NCBI RefSeq assembly: GCF_000143535.2
Contig: NC_037324.1
Span: 1,240,001-1,304,000 of the forward strand
DNA from: Botrytis cinerea B05.10
Taxonomy: Eukaryota; Ascomycota; Leotiomycetes; Helotiales; Sclerotiniaceae
Length of the DNA stretch: 64,000 nt
Direction: 5' to 3'
Shown in pieces: positions 26,798 through 39,079 of the stretch. Numbering within the stretch: the stretch's first letter is position 1; every line of letters begins with the position of its first letter. A program made the position numbers and the translations under genes. The notes under the pieces are model-generated. The model did no database searches and had not been told where the DNA came from. It saw only the letters and a list, made by a program, of their open reading frames with translations.

Positions 26798-27042
26798 GGA
26801 TAGAAGAGAAGGATAGAAGAGAAGGATAGAAGAGAAGGATAGAAGAGAAGGATAGAAGAGAAGGATAGAGGAAGAGGGATAGAGGAAGAGGGATAGAGGA
26901 AGAGGGATAGAGGAAGAGGGATAGAAGAGAAGGATAGAGGAAGAGGGATAGAGGAAGAGGGATAGAAGAGAAGGATAGAGGAAGAGGGATAGAGGAAGAG
27001 GGATAGAGGAAGAGGGATAGAGGAAGAGGGATAGAGGAAGAG
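26798..27042 (+). repeat. 245-bp minisatellite of 13- and 14-nt units
   Basis: Eighteen head-to-tail units with no leftover bases: seven copies of GGATAGAAGAGAA (13 nt) and eleven of GGATAGAGGAAGAG (14 nt), in order 5x13, 4x14, 1x13, 2x14, 1x13, 5x14. The plus strand is purine except for one T per unit. Confidence 0.95.
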
Positions 27043-28475
27043 GAGTCTACGATAGGCAAGTAGGTCGTTATATCATCTGTGATGTTTTGATAAAGGTTCA
27101 ATATGATGGTTGAGAGGTCGAATGAGGTTATGAGATGAGATGAGATGGGTGGGACTGAATGTATAACAACAACAATGATGATTGTATCTAGGTAGGTAAA
27201 GAGATAGATAGACAGATAGGTATGTATGTATGTACTTTGCTTATTTTGCCAACTTTATGATACTTTGGTATTTTCGATAAGATTTTTCTTCTTTTCTTTT
27301 TTTTGAATTTCTTTTTTTTTTGTACCAGGACTGTATGTATATGTATATGCATATGCACACATATATATATATAGAGATACATACCTAGGTAGTAAGATTA
27401 CGTTACTCTCAGAATCATCAATAATACATATCTAATTAGATCTCTACTGCTATCCTGGTATAGATAGATTGAATCGATGAAGAATTAAGAATTTACTATT
27501 TCTACTCCTACTTCTCTACCTACCTACCTACCTACCTACCCAAACAGCCTCACCTCACAATCCCACGCGCAAAGAAATCAAATACCTACCCTCCTACCTG
27601 AACCTAGTACATAGGTATCACACATTCATTCCACAATACCTACGAGACCATATCCCTTGCATCTACGCAGACCACACTACGTAGAAAGGTTCCGCGTCGA
27701 CGTCAAAGCGTTCGTAACCTTAGCACGGTACCGAGATGAAAGAGTAAGGGTATGCTGAGCACTATAGACGGCAGGATGCGACAAGCGAGGTGAGTTTCGC
27801 GTGGCACTGGGATGGGGTGGGAGAGGAGGGGAAGGGTGGTGGCGCTAGGGCGGACAGGGGGTGTGGAATGGGAATGGTGGGTGGGAGGTTTGGTTGCTAT
27901 AAATAAGTCGAGGAAATGAATGGGGAGGGGTTTGGGGGTTGTGATTGTGATTGTGTTGTGATTGTAGGTAGGTATTGTGTTGTGATTGTGATGGTGGTTT
28001 GGGTGGTGAGGTGAGGCGTGGTGGAGTTGTTGCGGAGTGGGGTGGTATGGTATGGTATCGTATGGTTTGGTTTGAGGTTTGAGGTTTGATGAGATGGGGA
28101 TGCATATTGGCATTGGCATTGACATGTGGATTGGATGCTGTTGTTGATGCTGACGAGATGATATTGTGGAAGCGCTGTTTCTTTTGTTTGGAAAGGCTGA
28201 ATTGGGATGTGAAGGAGTAAACGCCGTGTCATGTCGTATTGTATTCGTGTTGTGGAGGCGGAAGAGGCGCTTGGGAGGCGAGAATTGAGTGTACAGTATA
28301 TACTAGGGAGGTAGGTAGGTGTATATATAGTATTTTATTTCCGTTTCTTTGAATTTATTTATATCATAGGATAGACGGACAGACGGACAGATATATAGGT
28401 GGATAGTATATTTGGGTGTTCAGGTGGGTAGACAAAACGAATGCGAGGCCCGACTCCCGAGAGAATGGATGTGAG

Positions 28476-28520
28476 TTTGATTTGATTTGATTTGATTTGA
28501 TTTGATTTGATTTGATTTGA
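28476..28520 (+). repeat. (TTTGA)9 microsatellite
   Basis: Nine perfect pentanucleotide units, followed by GATTGT repeats. Confidence 0.9.
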
Positions 28521-29274
28521 CCTGATTGTGATTGTGATTGTGATTATTATAGATTTTGGGTAGTGTATTTGATTGAGATGAGTATTGAATTCCTTGGAGG
28601 TAGTGCGCCCTATTGAGATAGACAGGTATGAATGGACGAATGATTGTCTTACGAGGATCTTATTAAACTATGTATACAGATAGTGTCGTTTGTACTAGGC
28701 AGGGCCGGCAATCAGTCTTTTGATCTGGTCTTCACACGTGGATACATGGCAATGGATGATCTGCTCCGATCTGATCTGGACTCGAATCTCCTTGAAGGGT
28801 TCTGGTGGCCACACAAGACAAGACAAGACAGGACAAGAAATGTGAATCTCGAGTTTCATGAGACAGACGTTTAGTTTTACATGCATGCCCTCTCCTTGGG
28901 TTTAGCGGCAGGGAGGGAGGGAGGGAGGGAAGGAGGGACTCTTTTCAATAGGGTGATGATTATGATTATCATCATCATCCCATATTTCCATGTTTGAAAT
29001 GGAATGGCATAATATAATATGGTGTGAAGTCGAGTCCAAATGCATAATCATGATCCCTAATTCCCTAAAACCATCCCAAGGTCAGGAATAAATGATGATG
29101 AACAGTTTTAGGTTGCGAGTAAAGTGGAAATCCTCGCCAAGTGGATATCCCTTGGGCAGAGCGAGGAAAATTGGGGCACGATTTGGCAAGAGAGGAAGAT
29201 CGACTGGGGAGCTTGGGGCGGTTGGTGGGTGTTGAGGTATTGCGGCCACGAGGTTGATGGGGGTTCGAAGCTGT

Positions 29275-29331
29275 GAGAGGAGAAGGAGAAGGAGAAGCAG
29301 AAGCAGAAGGAGAAGGAGAAGGAGAGGGAGA
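29275..29331 (+). repeat. GGAGAA/GCAGAA purine tract
   Basis: Imperfect hexanucleotide repeat, almost pure purine on the plus strand. Confidence 0.85.
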
Positions 29332-29863
29332 ATTTATTCATCTTTCTTGTGCATTTGTTCGGTTGACGTTGTAGGTACATTGATGGATTTGGATGGAGGG
29401 ATGGTTGTGAGTGAGATGAGATCTAGATGGGCATCTAGACGCTAGATGGCTACCTCCATTGGGACGATATGTTTTGGTTGAGGTTTTGGAATGCTGATTT
29501 AGACTGATTGATTGATTTGATGGATTGATGGATTGGCTGGTCTCTACTGATCTTTCCCCATCTCTCCTGTGCTTGTATCGAATGGATATGGATATTGTGA
29601 AGTAATATTGGATACATGCTCACGTAACTGTAGATGGCCTAGGTGGAAGATATAAATATACCACATAGACACACACATCGACATACACATACACAGATGA
29701 CTGACATCCTAGGAAGAGGTATGGCCCCTAGTCGTGCAAATACTATATATGCTATGCTACCCGTCCGTACCTTGTGCTTGTGCCGCATGATATGGATAGC
29801 CACTTGGGCAGTACACAGACGTTGTTTGAGTTGAGTGAGATTTTACTTTGTGTGATGAGAGTA

Positions 29864-29865
<2 letters not shown>

Positions 29866-29901
<36 letters not shown>

Positions 29902-30032
29902 CGAAAGTTAGCAGCTGGGAAACAAATATCGCGAGATGGTAATTTGCATAGTTGGACAGATGAAGAGTGAATGAATGAATGAATGAATGACTGAATGACT
30001 GAATGACTGAATGACTGAATGACCGAATGACT
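29866..30032 (+). repeat. GAGAGT repeat and GAAT/GAATGACT repeat cluster
   Basis: A GAGAGT/GAGTGA tract at about 29866-29899, then GAAT tetranucleotides at about 29967 passing into an 8-nt unit GAATGACT up to 30032. Confidence 0.85.
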
Positions 30033-30320
30033 GTGCCTTGGTGAACGGAGAATCTTTCGTCGGATCTACAGATACTTCTCGAGTACCTCTTCTGCGATGT
30101 GCATGCAGCTATTCTCGGGCTGATGTTTGGAATGTGGCATTGGAGTGAGTGATCGATCCTCACCAGGCACTCGAGAAATATCTGTTGGTCAGACTCCCGA
30201 ATGTCGACAACAACTATATACTATTGAAAACCTAACGATGTCCTTCTCCTTCCCGTTCCCCTTCCCCTTCCCCTTCCCGTCGATTGTTGAGGTCACGGCC
30301 ACCAGGGTTATTTGCATAGA

Positions 30321-30452
30321 CATCAATCAATCAATCAATCAATCAATCCATTCTCTTCATGCGTCACCTGTGTCTGTCTATCCACCTGCTCATACCTCTC
30401 TTATATCTATCCACCTACCCTGCCCTCTGCCCTCTGCCCTCTGCCCTCTGCC
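30321..30452 (+). repeat. CAAT tetranucleotide and TGCCCTC heptanucleotide repeats
   Basis: ATCA/CAAT repeats at 30321-30348 and a 7-nt tandem repeat (CTGCCCT) at about 30418-30452. Confidence 0.85.
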
Positions 30453-31737
30453 TACCTATCCAACCATCCTCCTCTCACACGAACGAAACGTCGATACAAT
30501 TTCCGAACAATTGCAGATCTACTGACAAGGCAGGCGGCTGGCTGGGGACGGTATTGTTAAACTCGTAATGAGTACCTGAGAACCCTGCCTGTCTAGCTCA
30601 CATTCGATGACCTAGCACTCGATTTACATAAGGTTGCGTTACTTTACTTTCCTGTCGTGGGTATCAAGCGCACCCTCACATTGCGAATGGTATGCTCAGG
30701 TTCATCCATTCGTTCCATCGTCCCATCGTCCCATCGTCTACGATAGCATACGGGGAAGGCATGAATGCCATCTGCCCTTTCATGCCATAGATCCTACATT
30801 GCAATCGGTCCCTGTACCGTTCTTGTCTGGCCCGCAGCACAAAGAGCGCAGGTAAGGTTCTCACTCATTCGTCGTTCGTTGAGCTAAGACCATCACTCAT
30901 CCATCCGTCAACTCTAAACTATCACATTGATTCGAGTTTCGAGTCCACACCCACCCCATCGTCAGACAAATAAATTAAACCAAACCAACCTCTCTCCTCT
31001 CTCCTCCCTCGCCCCCTGGTCGTCTTTTTATATAATTCGCCCTTCTCTTTATCTACAAACACTCACCGAGAAAAGACTCCATACCGTACCCAGTATATCT
31101 TCAAGCCCCAATTGGCAAGCCGCTCAGCGATTTATATTAGATCACACGAAACAAACAAAAATTCTTCAAAACAATAAGCTTTGTTCGCCATCAAAGACCC
31201 GGCCTCCAAGAAAAAACGAGGAAGAAGAAAAAAAGCATTATTGAGCTTGCCTCGGGTGATTTCTGTCTCACTAACAACTTCAACCATCCGCTTTTCTGAG
31301 TGGGCTGTGGAGACTCGGTACTGTTCTTGACGGCATTTCGATAATATATCCTCTTCACGTCCATTTTCGTCACGACCTCAACTATCCTCGATCAATCTTA
31401 TTCGCATTGCCTAGCGCTTCCTTACGACTTATACTTACGATAACCCCGAGTCGAATAATCCCGGCCCGAACATTCCCATTTTCCACAATACAATTGTACG
31501 CATTGGATTGGACAGCCTCGTGAAATCGTGTTGGATATCGAAGTTGGACTGGGACTAGGACGGAGACGGAGACTACGCATAACGTCACACCTCAATTAAT
31601 AAGTGACGACACAACTCTTGAAAACAACCGGCGAAGAATATATAAATCACAAGATCAACCATCGTCGCAAGTCTATTCATCGAAACATCTCAAAGGAAAG
31701 GCGGGGGCTGCTGAAGCAGCCAGCCAGGAGAAGCAGG

Positions 31738-33079
31738 ATGGGTGCTTGCATGAGCTCGAATGTGGAGGACACGGAACAGAGGAAGAGGAGTCAAATGATT
31801 GATAAGAAACTCGAGGAGGACTCGAAGAGACTTCGAAGAGAATGCAAAATCCTTCTACTAGGTGAATATTTGAAATTCATTTCGAGATCTCGGGGACAAA
31901 GGCAAAACTTGTTCATTGCTAACATTCATCGCAACAGGTTCGGGCGAGAGTGGTAAATCAACCATAGTCAAGCAGATGAAAATCATACACCAGAATGGCT
32001 ACACCATTGATGAGTTGGCTTTGTACCGGTTAACGATCTACAAAAATTTGATTGATTGTGCAAAGGCATTGGTTGGTGCAATGCGACAGATGGAGATCGA
32101 GCCAGAGAATCCAGCGAACAAGGAATACGGCTCATTTTTGTTGGAGTATATTGTCGACCCTGATCCTCATACACCACTTAATCCCAGAGTTGGCACGGCT
32201 GTGGCATCGTTCTGGAAGGATGGGCACATAGATCTTTTATTGGCTAGACAGAGTGAATTCTATTTGATGGATTCGGCACCTTAGTGCGTACCACATATTC
32301 CCCATGCATCGATCATGATGCTAACCTATTACAGTTTCTTCGAAGAAGCCGGAAGGATTGCAGCACACAATTATATTCCTACCGAGGCCGATGTTTTGAG
32401 GGCTAGAACAAAAACAACCGGTATCTACGAGACAAGATTCACCATGGGCTCTTTGAGTATTCAGTCAGTATAGTATGCCTGCTTTAAACACTCAGTACTG
32501 ACTTTGTGATAGTATGTTTGATGTTGGTGGCCAGAGAAGTGAGAGAAAGAAGTGGATTCATTGTTTCGAGAATGTAACGTCAATCATTTTTTGCGTTGCG
32601 TTAAGTGAATACGATCAGGTTCTTTTGGAGGAGAGTAATCAGGTAAGAATTCCCCTCTATTGTCTGATAGCAATCCTAACATCACACCAGAATCGTATGA
32701 TGGAGAGTCTCGTCTTGTTCGACTCGGTTGTCAACTCAAGATGGTTCATGCGTACCAGTATCATTCTCTTTCTCAACAAGGTTGATTTGTTTAAACAAAA
32801 GCTCGGTCGATCACCTCTCGAAACCTACTTCCCAGATTATTCTGGTGGAAACGACTTGAATAGAGCAGCAAAGTATCTGCTTTGGAGATTCAATCAGGTT
32901 AATAGGGCTCATCTGAATCTATATCCACAGTAAGTCTTTTTCAAATGACCTTCCAAGATTACACCTCTAACATTAATAGTCTCACGCAAGCTACTGATAC
33001 ATCGAATATTCGACTAGTATTCGCTGCCGTTAAAGAGACCATATTACAAAATGCTCTCAAAGACTCGGGCATACTCTAA
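31738..33079 (+). CDS. gna3: heterotrimeric G protein alpha subunit, group III (GNA-3/BCG3 type)
   Basis: Six exons: 31738-31861, 31938-32283, 32335-32463, 32513-32642, 32691-32929 and 32980-33079, giving 355 aa, the family length. MGACMS supplies the N-myristoylation Gly2 and palmitoylation Cys4. Nucleotide-binding motifs: GSGESGKS (42-49, split by intron 1), the catalytic Arg in RARTKTTG (R181), DVGGQ (203-207) and FLNKVD. The [19 protein letters not shown] end, with FAAV in place of the usual TCAT and no Cys four from the end, is typical of fungal group III alphas. In Neurospora and relatives this class supports adenylate cyclase, and so cAMP, conidiation and virulence. It acts at the plasma membrane. 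It is followed 2.2 kb downstream by glycogen phosphorylase. Confidence 0.95.
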
Positions 33080-33856
33080 TCAGATGGGAGTATAGCTCAT
33101 GATGAATAATGTCTTAATTTATATAATCCATTTCATAGTGACTGGAAACTGGCGTTTGGTTTAGGAGTTTTAGGGAAGGATGTGTGATAAAGATTACAAG
33201 GTGTATGCTGCATGATCTGGGTTTGGATGACTGGAAAGGGGGTGGCATTGCACGAACAATGACTTCTATGTCGCTTGAATTAGGTTGGCGGGGTGAGGGT
33301 ACTGCCGGCATCCATGACTTTTACATATGTGCGGGATTACATATTGCAATTGTGAGGAGTTTAAAGGCCAAATGGTCTATGGGAAATCGATTGATTGGAA
33401 TTAGGGAAAAGCCTGGACGAAATGGGTAGGTGGTCTGGGTTCAGCGTATTAGCATTTGCAGGTTTACAATAAGGATACTGTCATATTGGGGGGGAGGGGA
33501 AGGGGGTGAAAGATGGATTTGATATTACAATGACAGTGTAGAAGGTTGATAGCCAACGATCATATTAGTTCAGTGTCGATTATTCTGGCACATGGATGAA
33601 CAAATAATTATTGAAAAGATTTTATGATATTTATTCATTACAATACAATGTGATGAGGTGTTGATGGGAGAATTTACGTGCGTGATGATTAAGCATAACG
33701 TATACGTGGAACACGAAGTATTCTTACAATATCACGACATATTTGTGATGTGTATTCGACTAGGTCGCTCTTATTCATGTTAATATAGGCTTTACCGGCA
33801 GTTTACTTCTTGCTCAACTGATATTCATGTCACTGTACACGGGGTCCGCAGGACTT

Positions 33857-33880
33857 GGGGATTGGGGATTGGGGATTGGG
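33857..33880 (+). repeat. tandem GGGGATT, G-quadruplex-type motif
   Basis: Four G runs (4,4,4,3) separated by three identical ATT loops. Confidence 0.85.
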
Positions 33881-34626
33881 CTTGAGGCTGGGGATGGAGA
33901 ACTTTGAAATTGTTGGGATGGAGGTACGGGCTTGAGACTTGGGGATCCGAGATTCGGAGGATGTGTATGGTAGTAGCTATGTAACCTATCATGGGAAAGG
34001 AAATAGAGTTTATGGCGTTTGTGAATACCCCGCTATGTAGAGATGTTTATTATAGCTTGAGCATGGCTTGAGCATGGCTTGAGCACAACCTACCTCGAGT
34101 ACCTGGTAGCTACAGATGGACATTTCTTGGGAAAGGATGGACGGAGGATGGCTGGAGGATGGCTGGATGGACGTGTAGCTAGATGGACGGATGGACAGAT
34201 GGACAGATAAATAGATGGATTGATAGATGGATACACAACGTCTGCCTGTGTACTGCCTGATATGGATTGCATAGTGTGCAGATGGGCAGCAACAGTTGGG
34301 ATATCGTCATAAACATGCCATTTTCATCTACGTACGATTAACTGCTGTGCTCTGAGAGAAAACCGGGAAATGCTGATGCTCTGAACCCCACACTCCATAC
34401 ATCCTGTGCACACACTCGAGGACATGCATACTTTTGTTTAGCACGATGTATAAAGTATCGGGCTTGCTTTGCATGTGTAGAGCTCATAATAGTGGGGCCT
34501 GTGGTCGTTATCATTGGTGTCATTGGTGTAGACGGTTTTTGTGGAGATGGCTAGCTTTGGAGCGAGAGGCCCTTGTTGTTACTCAGGCTCGTGGTAGGTA
34601 GGCTCGAGGTTGGGTGGGATCGTATG

Positions 34627-34629
<3 letters not shown>

Positions 34630-34657
<28 letters not shown>
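34630..34657 (+). repeat. (TC)14 tract followed by CGCT units
   Basis: Perfect dinucleotide repeat followed by GCTC/CGCT repeats, about 640 bp before the gph1 ATG. Confidence 0.85.
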
Positions 34658-34660
<3 letters not shown>

Positions 34661-35297
34661 CGCTCGCTCTCGATGGGATGGAAATGTCCGGGAAGGTCTC
34701 CAGAAGAAGCTATGGTGGGGGAGGGAATGGGTTGTAGCTAGTTATGGCTATGGTGGGGAGGATTTCCAGGAAGGAGCTACTTGTGAAATGGGGATATTTA
34801 TATCATGAGCTTCTTTCCGAATATACGAGCTCTACCTCCCTACTTATCTGTCTCTTCTCTTCTGCTTGCGTGGTTGTCTGTGTGTTTGTGATAATACAAT
34901 ACAACTCACACAACTCACACCCACGATTCTTCTCTATCCATTTCATCCGAGAAGGTTGGTTGAGGAATATCTCTTACTTTACTTGCATACACACATACGA
35001 CATACATACATTAATACGCATCACCTGTCACTCCAAGCACACTCGCATCCCCCGCAATTAGAATTGCCTGAGCTGGACCCGATCTGTGGTTAACCCCGCA
35101 TCAATACCAGCGAACGAGCATTCACCACATACGTTAACAGACTTACATACATATACCCAACCGCCTGAACAGATAGTTTTACTCAAATTCTCCCCCAAGT
35201 TCTTGTAACTTTTTCTTCCTCATCTCTTGCTTCTCAGTAACTCGGCACATCTACATATTGAAGAGAGTCAAGAAGACTGCACAAGTTGAGATTCAAG

Positions 35298-38216
35298 ATG
35301 GCAACTTCAACTAGAGAAAGACGTCCCTCTACTGGCGCTCCCATTAGTGAGCTCCAAGGTCCTGTTGGTCCTGCTGGCGTTACAAGACCTAAGCACAGGC
35401 GTACTTTTACCGGGTTTGGTGCTGGGGAAATCAAAAGTGTAGAAGGTATGATATGTTTCTTCAATTCCGCTGCTGACGTCTTTCTCGTTTTCTCATTTCG
35501 ACCCCTCACGGAAATTCATGCTAATCATTTGCTGTATCGGTATAGCATCGATTCCTGAACCTCAACGAGAAGCATGGAAGAAATATACTGTCAAAGGGTT
35601 TGCGAACAAGGAGGACTTTGAGAGGGAAGTCGTTCGTCATGTTGAAACTACTTTGGCTCGTAGTATGTTCAACTGCGATGAAACTGCTGCATATGCTGCG
35701 GCCAGTTTGGCCGTCAGAGATAAATTGATTACGGCGTGGAACCGTACTCAACAAAGACAAACTTTTGCTGATGGCAAACGTGTGTACTACTTGAGTTTGG
35801 AGTTTTTGATGGGGAGAGCGCTCGACAATGCTATGTTGAATGTTGGGTTGAAGAACGTTGCTAAAGGTATGTTTGGTTCCCCGTGACGATGTTCAATAAG
35901 TGTAATTTCTGACCTCTTTTTGTCAGAGGGACTTTCGGATCTTGGTTTCAGAATTGAGGATATCATCAACCAAGAGCATGATGCTGCCCTTGGTAATGGT
36001 GGTCTTGGTCGATTGGCAGCTTGCTTCCTGGATTCTCTTGCTTCCTTGAGCTATCCAGCATGGGGTTATGGTTTGAGATATAGATATGGTATCTTCAAGC
36101 AAGAAATTGTAGATGGATATCAAGTCGAAGTCCCAGATTACTGGCTTGACTTCAATCCTTGGGAGTTTCCAAGACATGATATTGTTGTTGATGTAGGTTT
36201 GCCTTTGCTCAGAAGTCATTTCGTGTCGAGCTAATGATTTTCAGATCCAATTTTATGGCCAGGTCAGAAAGTATCAAGACGAGCAGGGCGTATCGAAGAC
36301 TGTATGGGAGGGTGGAGAGATCGTCAAGGCCGTAGCCTATGATGTTCCAATCCCAGGTTATGATACTCCCGCTACCAACAATTTGCGTCTTTGGTCTAGC
36401 AAGGCTGCTAGTGGTGAATTCGACTTTCAAAAGTTCAACAGTGGTGACTATGAAAGTTCAGTTGCTGATCAACAACGGGCCGAGACTATCAGTGCTGTTT
36501 TATACCCTAACGATAATCTCGAGCGCGGAAAGGAGCTTCGTTTGAAGCAACAGTACTTCTGGGTGGCCGCGTCATTATATGATATTGTTCGTCGATTCAA
36601 GAAGTCTAAGCGTGCTTGGAAGGAATTCCCGGAACAAGTTGCCATTCAGTTGAACGACACTCATCCGACTCTTGCTGTTGTTGAACTTCAACGTGTTCTT
36701 GTTGATCTTGAAGGTCTTGAGTGGGACGAGGCATGGGGAATTGTCACCAAGACTTTTGGTTACACAAATCACACCGTTCTTCCTGAAGCTCTCGAAAAGT
36801 GGTCTGTTCCTCTTTTCCAGAACTTACTCCCCAGACATCTTCAAATTATTTACGAAATCAACTTATTCTTCTTACAAACCGTGGAACGTAAGTTCCCTGG
36901 TGAGAGAGACCTCCTCGGCCGGGTGTCGATTATCGAAGAATCTCAACCAAAGATGGTGCGCATGGCTTTCTTGGCTATCGTTGGCTCTCACAAGGTCAAT
37001 GGTGTGGCTGAACTTCACTCTGATTTAATTAAGACCACCATTTTCAAGGATTTTGTTAAGATCTTTGGCCCTGACAAGTTCACTAATGTCACTAATGGTA
37101 TCACACCCAGAAGATGGCTTCACCAAGCCAACCCTAGATTGTCTGAGTTGATTGCCAGCAAGCTTGGTGGTTATGAATTCCTTAAGGATCTTACTCTTCT
37201 GAGCAAGCTCGAAGCATTCGCCGATGATAAGGCATTCAAGAAAGAGTGGCAGGAAATTAAGTATGCGAACAAAGTTCGCTTAGCAAAACACATCAAGACA
37301 ACTACCGATGTCACCGTCAACCCAGCTGCCTTGTTTGATATTCAAGTCAAGCGTATACATGAGTATAAGCGTCAACAGATGAACATCTTCGGTGTCATTC
37401 ACAGATACTTGACTATCAAAGCCATGAGTCCAGAAGAGCGCAAAAAGCTGGCACCTCGTGTTTCGATCTTTGGTGGAAAGGCTGCTCCAGGTTATTGGAT
37501 GGCAAAGACTATCATTCACCTTATCAACAACGTTGGTTCTGTTGTTAATAATGACAAAGATGTCGGAGATCTCCTGAAGGTTATCTTCTTGGAAGATTAC
37601 AATGTATCTAAGGCCGAGATGATTTGTCCAGCAAGTGATATCAGTGAACACATCTCGACAGCAGGTACAGAAGCCAGTGGAACCTCAAACATGAAGTTCG
37701 TGTTGAACGGTGGATTGATTATTGGTACCTGCGATGGTGCTAATGTAAGTTTATCCCTTATTGTACTTATCGCACACCTCACTAATCAAACTTCAGATCG
37801 AAATTACTCGTGAGATTGGAGAGAACAACATTTTCCTTTTTGGTAACTTAGCTGAAGATGTTGATGACCTTCGTCATGCTCATACTTACGGATCTACTCA
37901 ACTTGACCCTGACCTTAAGAAAGTCTTTGAGGCTATTCAAAAGGGTACTTTCGGGGATGCTAGTGCATTCGGTGCTCTCGTTGGTGCTATTAAAGATCAT
38001 GGTGATTACTATCTCGTTTCCGATGATTTCAACAGCTATAACCGAACTCAAGCTTTGGTGGACGAAGCATATAAGAATCAAGATGAGTGGACTACAAAGA
38101 CTATTACTAGTGTTGCTAGAATGGGCTTCTTTAGTAGTGATAGATGTATTAATGAGTATGCGGAGACGATTTGGAATATTGAACCATTGGCTGCGGGAAA
38201 GGGGGAAGAGTCATAA
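35298..38216 (+). CDS. gph1: glycogen phosphorylase
   Basis: Five exons, 35298-35445, 35546-35866, 35927-36192, 36245-37744 and 37797-38216, give 884 aa. The enzyme releases glucose-1-phosphate from glycogen, using pyridoxal phosphate, in the cytosol. Diagnostic sequence: [46 protein letters not shown] and the PLP site [10 protein letters not shown] with Lys at about residue 729. The N-terminal ~45 residues are basic with Ser and Thr ([14 protein letters not shown]) and resemble the phosphorylated regulatory tail through which PKA activates yeast phosphorylase; that regulation is inferred. It lies downstream of a G-alpha of the cAMP pathway, on the same strand. Confidence 0.97.
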
Positions 38217-39079
38217 ATGGAAATGATACAAGGGCGTTAAAGATGATGGACGATTGAGGATATGCTTTGGAGGATACAAGATGATGATAATGATGACGGG
38301 GGAGAAAAATAAGTATACGCGTTAATGTGCTACGATACGATACATTAAGTCGTGGCTAGTTTAGATCGATGAACGGCATTCCTAACTACCTACCACCTCT
38401 TTCCTGTTCAACTGAAAGACTGTGTCTAACTTTTCTTAAGTGAATAGATTGATAATAGTAGTGGTGATTCTGTTTAGAGTTATTATTGTAGACTTGTGGC
38501 TTGTCTGTGTCTAGTAACTAGCTTCATGACTTCGGGAATGATAGCACTGCAAGATTAGATGTATAGAAGAACCTCACTAGATGCCAAACGCGTCTCTTTT
38601 GAAGAACCTATTACTGGAGCCAAGTCATCCTATTTAAATCAACAATTTATAAGAAATGGCTATATCAGATCTAATTGGGGTTACAACGCAATACCAATCG
38701 AGAAGTCTCGTGACACTTACCCCTCATTTCAATCCTATCCCCCGCACCTTCCCGTCTGTCATATGCAAGACAACGTAGTTGGTAGGTGTACAATGTTGTC
38801 GATCGGTTGATCGGCTGAGGTTATGAGTGATTATTTACTTATGTAGGTTTATCTATTTACCTTTGTTTGCACACACCTTTTATTTACTCTTTTCTTTGGT
38901 TGAGAGCGTGTTGTCTATCTGTCTGTTTGTTTGTCAACGCAAGTAAACCTCATCACTCATCACTCATCACTCATCACTCATATTTTCTTTCATTCCCCTA
39001 TATCCTGTCTCTGTCCCCCCATACCCATCTGAAGAAGAAAGGCCAAAAAAAAAAAAAAAACAAACACAAAAACCACAAA
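38217..39079. other. intergenic gph1 - SDR gene
   Basis: 863 bp. A 7-nt tandem repeat (CATCACT, four units, 38951-38981) and an A-rich tract end just before the SDR ATG. An 83-codon frame at 38559-38810 has no supporting feature. Confidence 0.5.

Larger units (their letters stand above)
24887..31737. other. 6.8 kb gene-free, repeat-dense stretch upstream of the G-alpha gene
   Basis: The longest gene-free part of the window. From about 25.3 to 28.3 kb the plus strand is strongly G-rich; from about 30.2 to 31.1 kb it is C/T-rich. Between are many short tandem repeats (annotated separately) and a 245-bp minisatellite. Long minus-strand open frames, up to 429 codons at 25812-27101, follow directly from the repeats and are not genes. 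The last ~700 bp are a pyrimidine-rich probable promoter and 5' UTR of the G-alpha gene. Confidence 0.6.
33080..35297. other. intergenic G-alpha - glycogen phosphorylase, no gene seen
   Basis: 2.2 kb with no supported gene. It holds a G-quadruplex-type motif (33857-33880), GGATG/GGACAGAT repeats at about 34130-34230 and a TC tract (34630-34657). The last ~300 bp are a C/T-rich leader for gph1. Confidence 0.5.

Noticed and set aside
25812..27101. 429-codon minus-strand open frame
   Set aside because: Its protein is mostly repeated Ser/Pro/Leu/Phe/Tyr blocks dictated by the minisatellite and G-rich tracts on the other strand; no domain or codon signal.
28476..30452. Repeat cluster considered as a CRISPR-like or centromeric array
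   Set aside because: Different simple units side by side, no spacers and no long repeat unit; ordinary microsatellites.
31603..31956. in-frame upstream extension of the G-alpha gene
   Set aside because: The frame is open upstream but the myristoylation start MGACMS at 31738 is invariant in the family.
38559..38810. 83-codon frame after glycogen phosphorylase
   Set aside because: Short, no homology recognised, no splice or leader signals.
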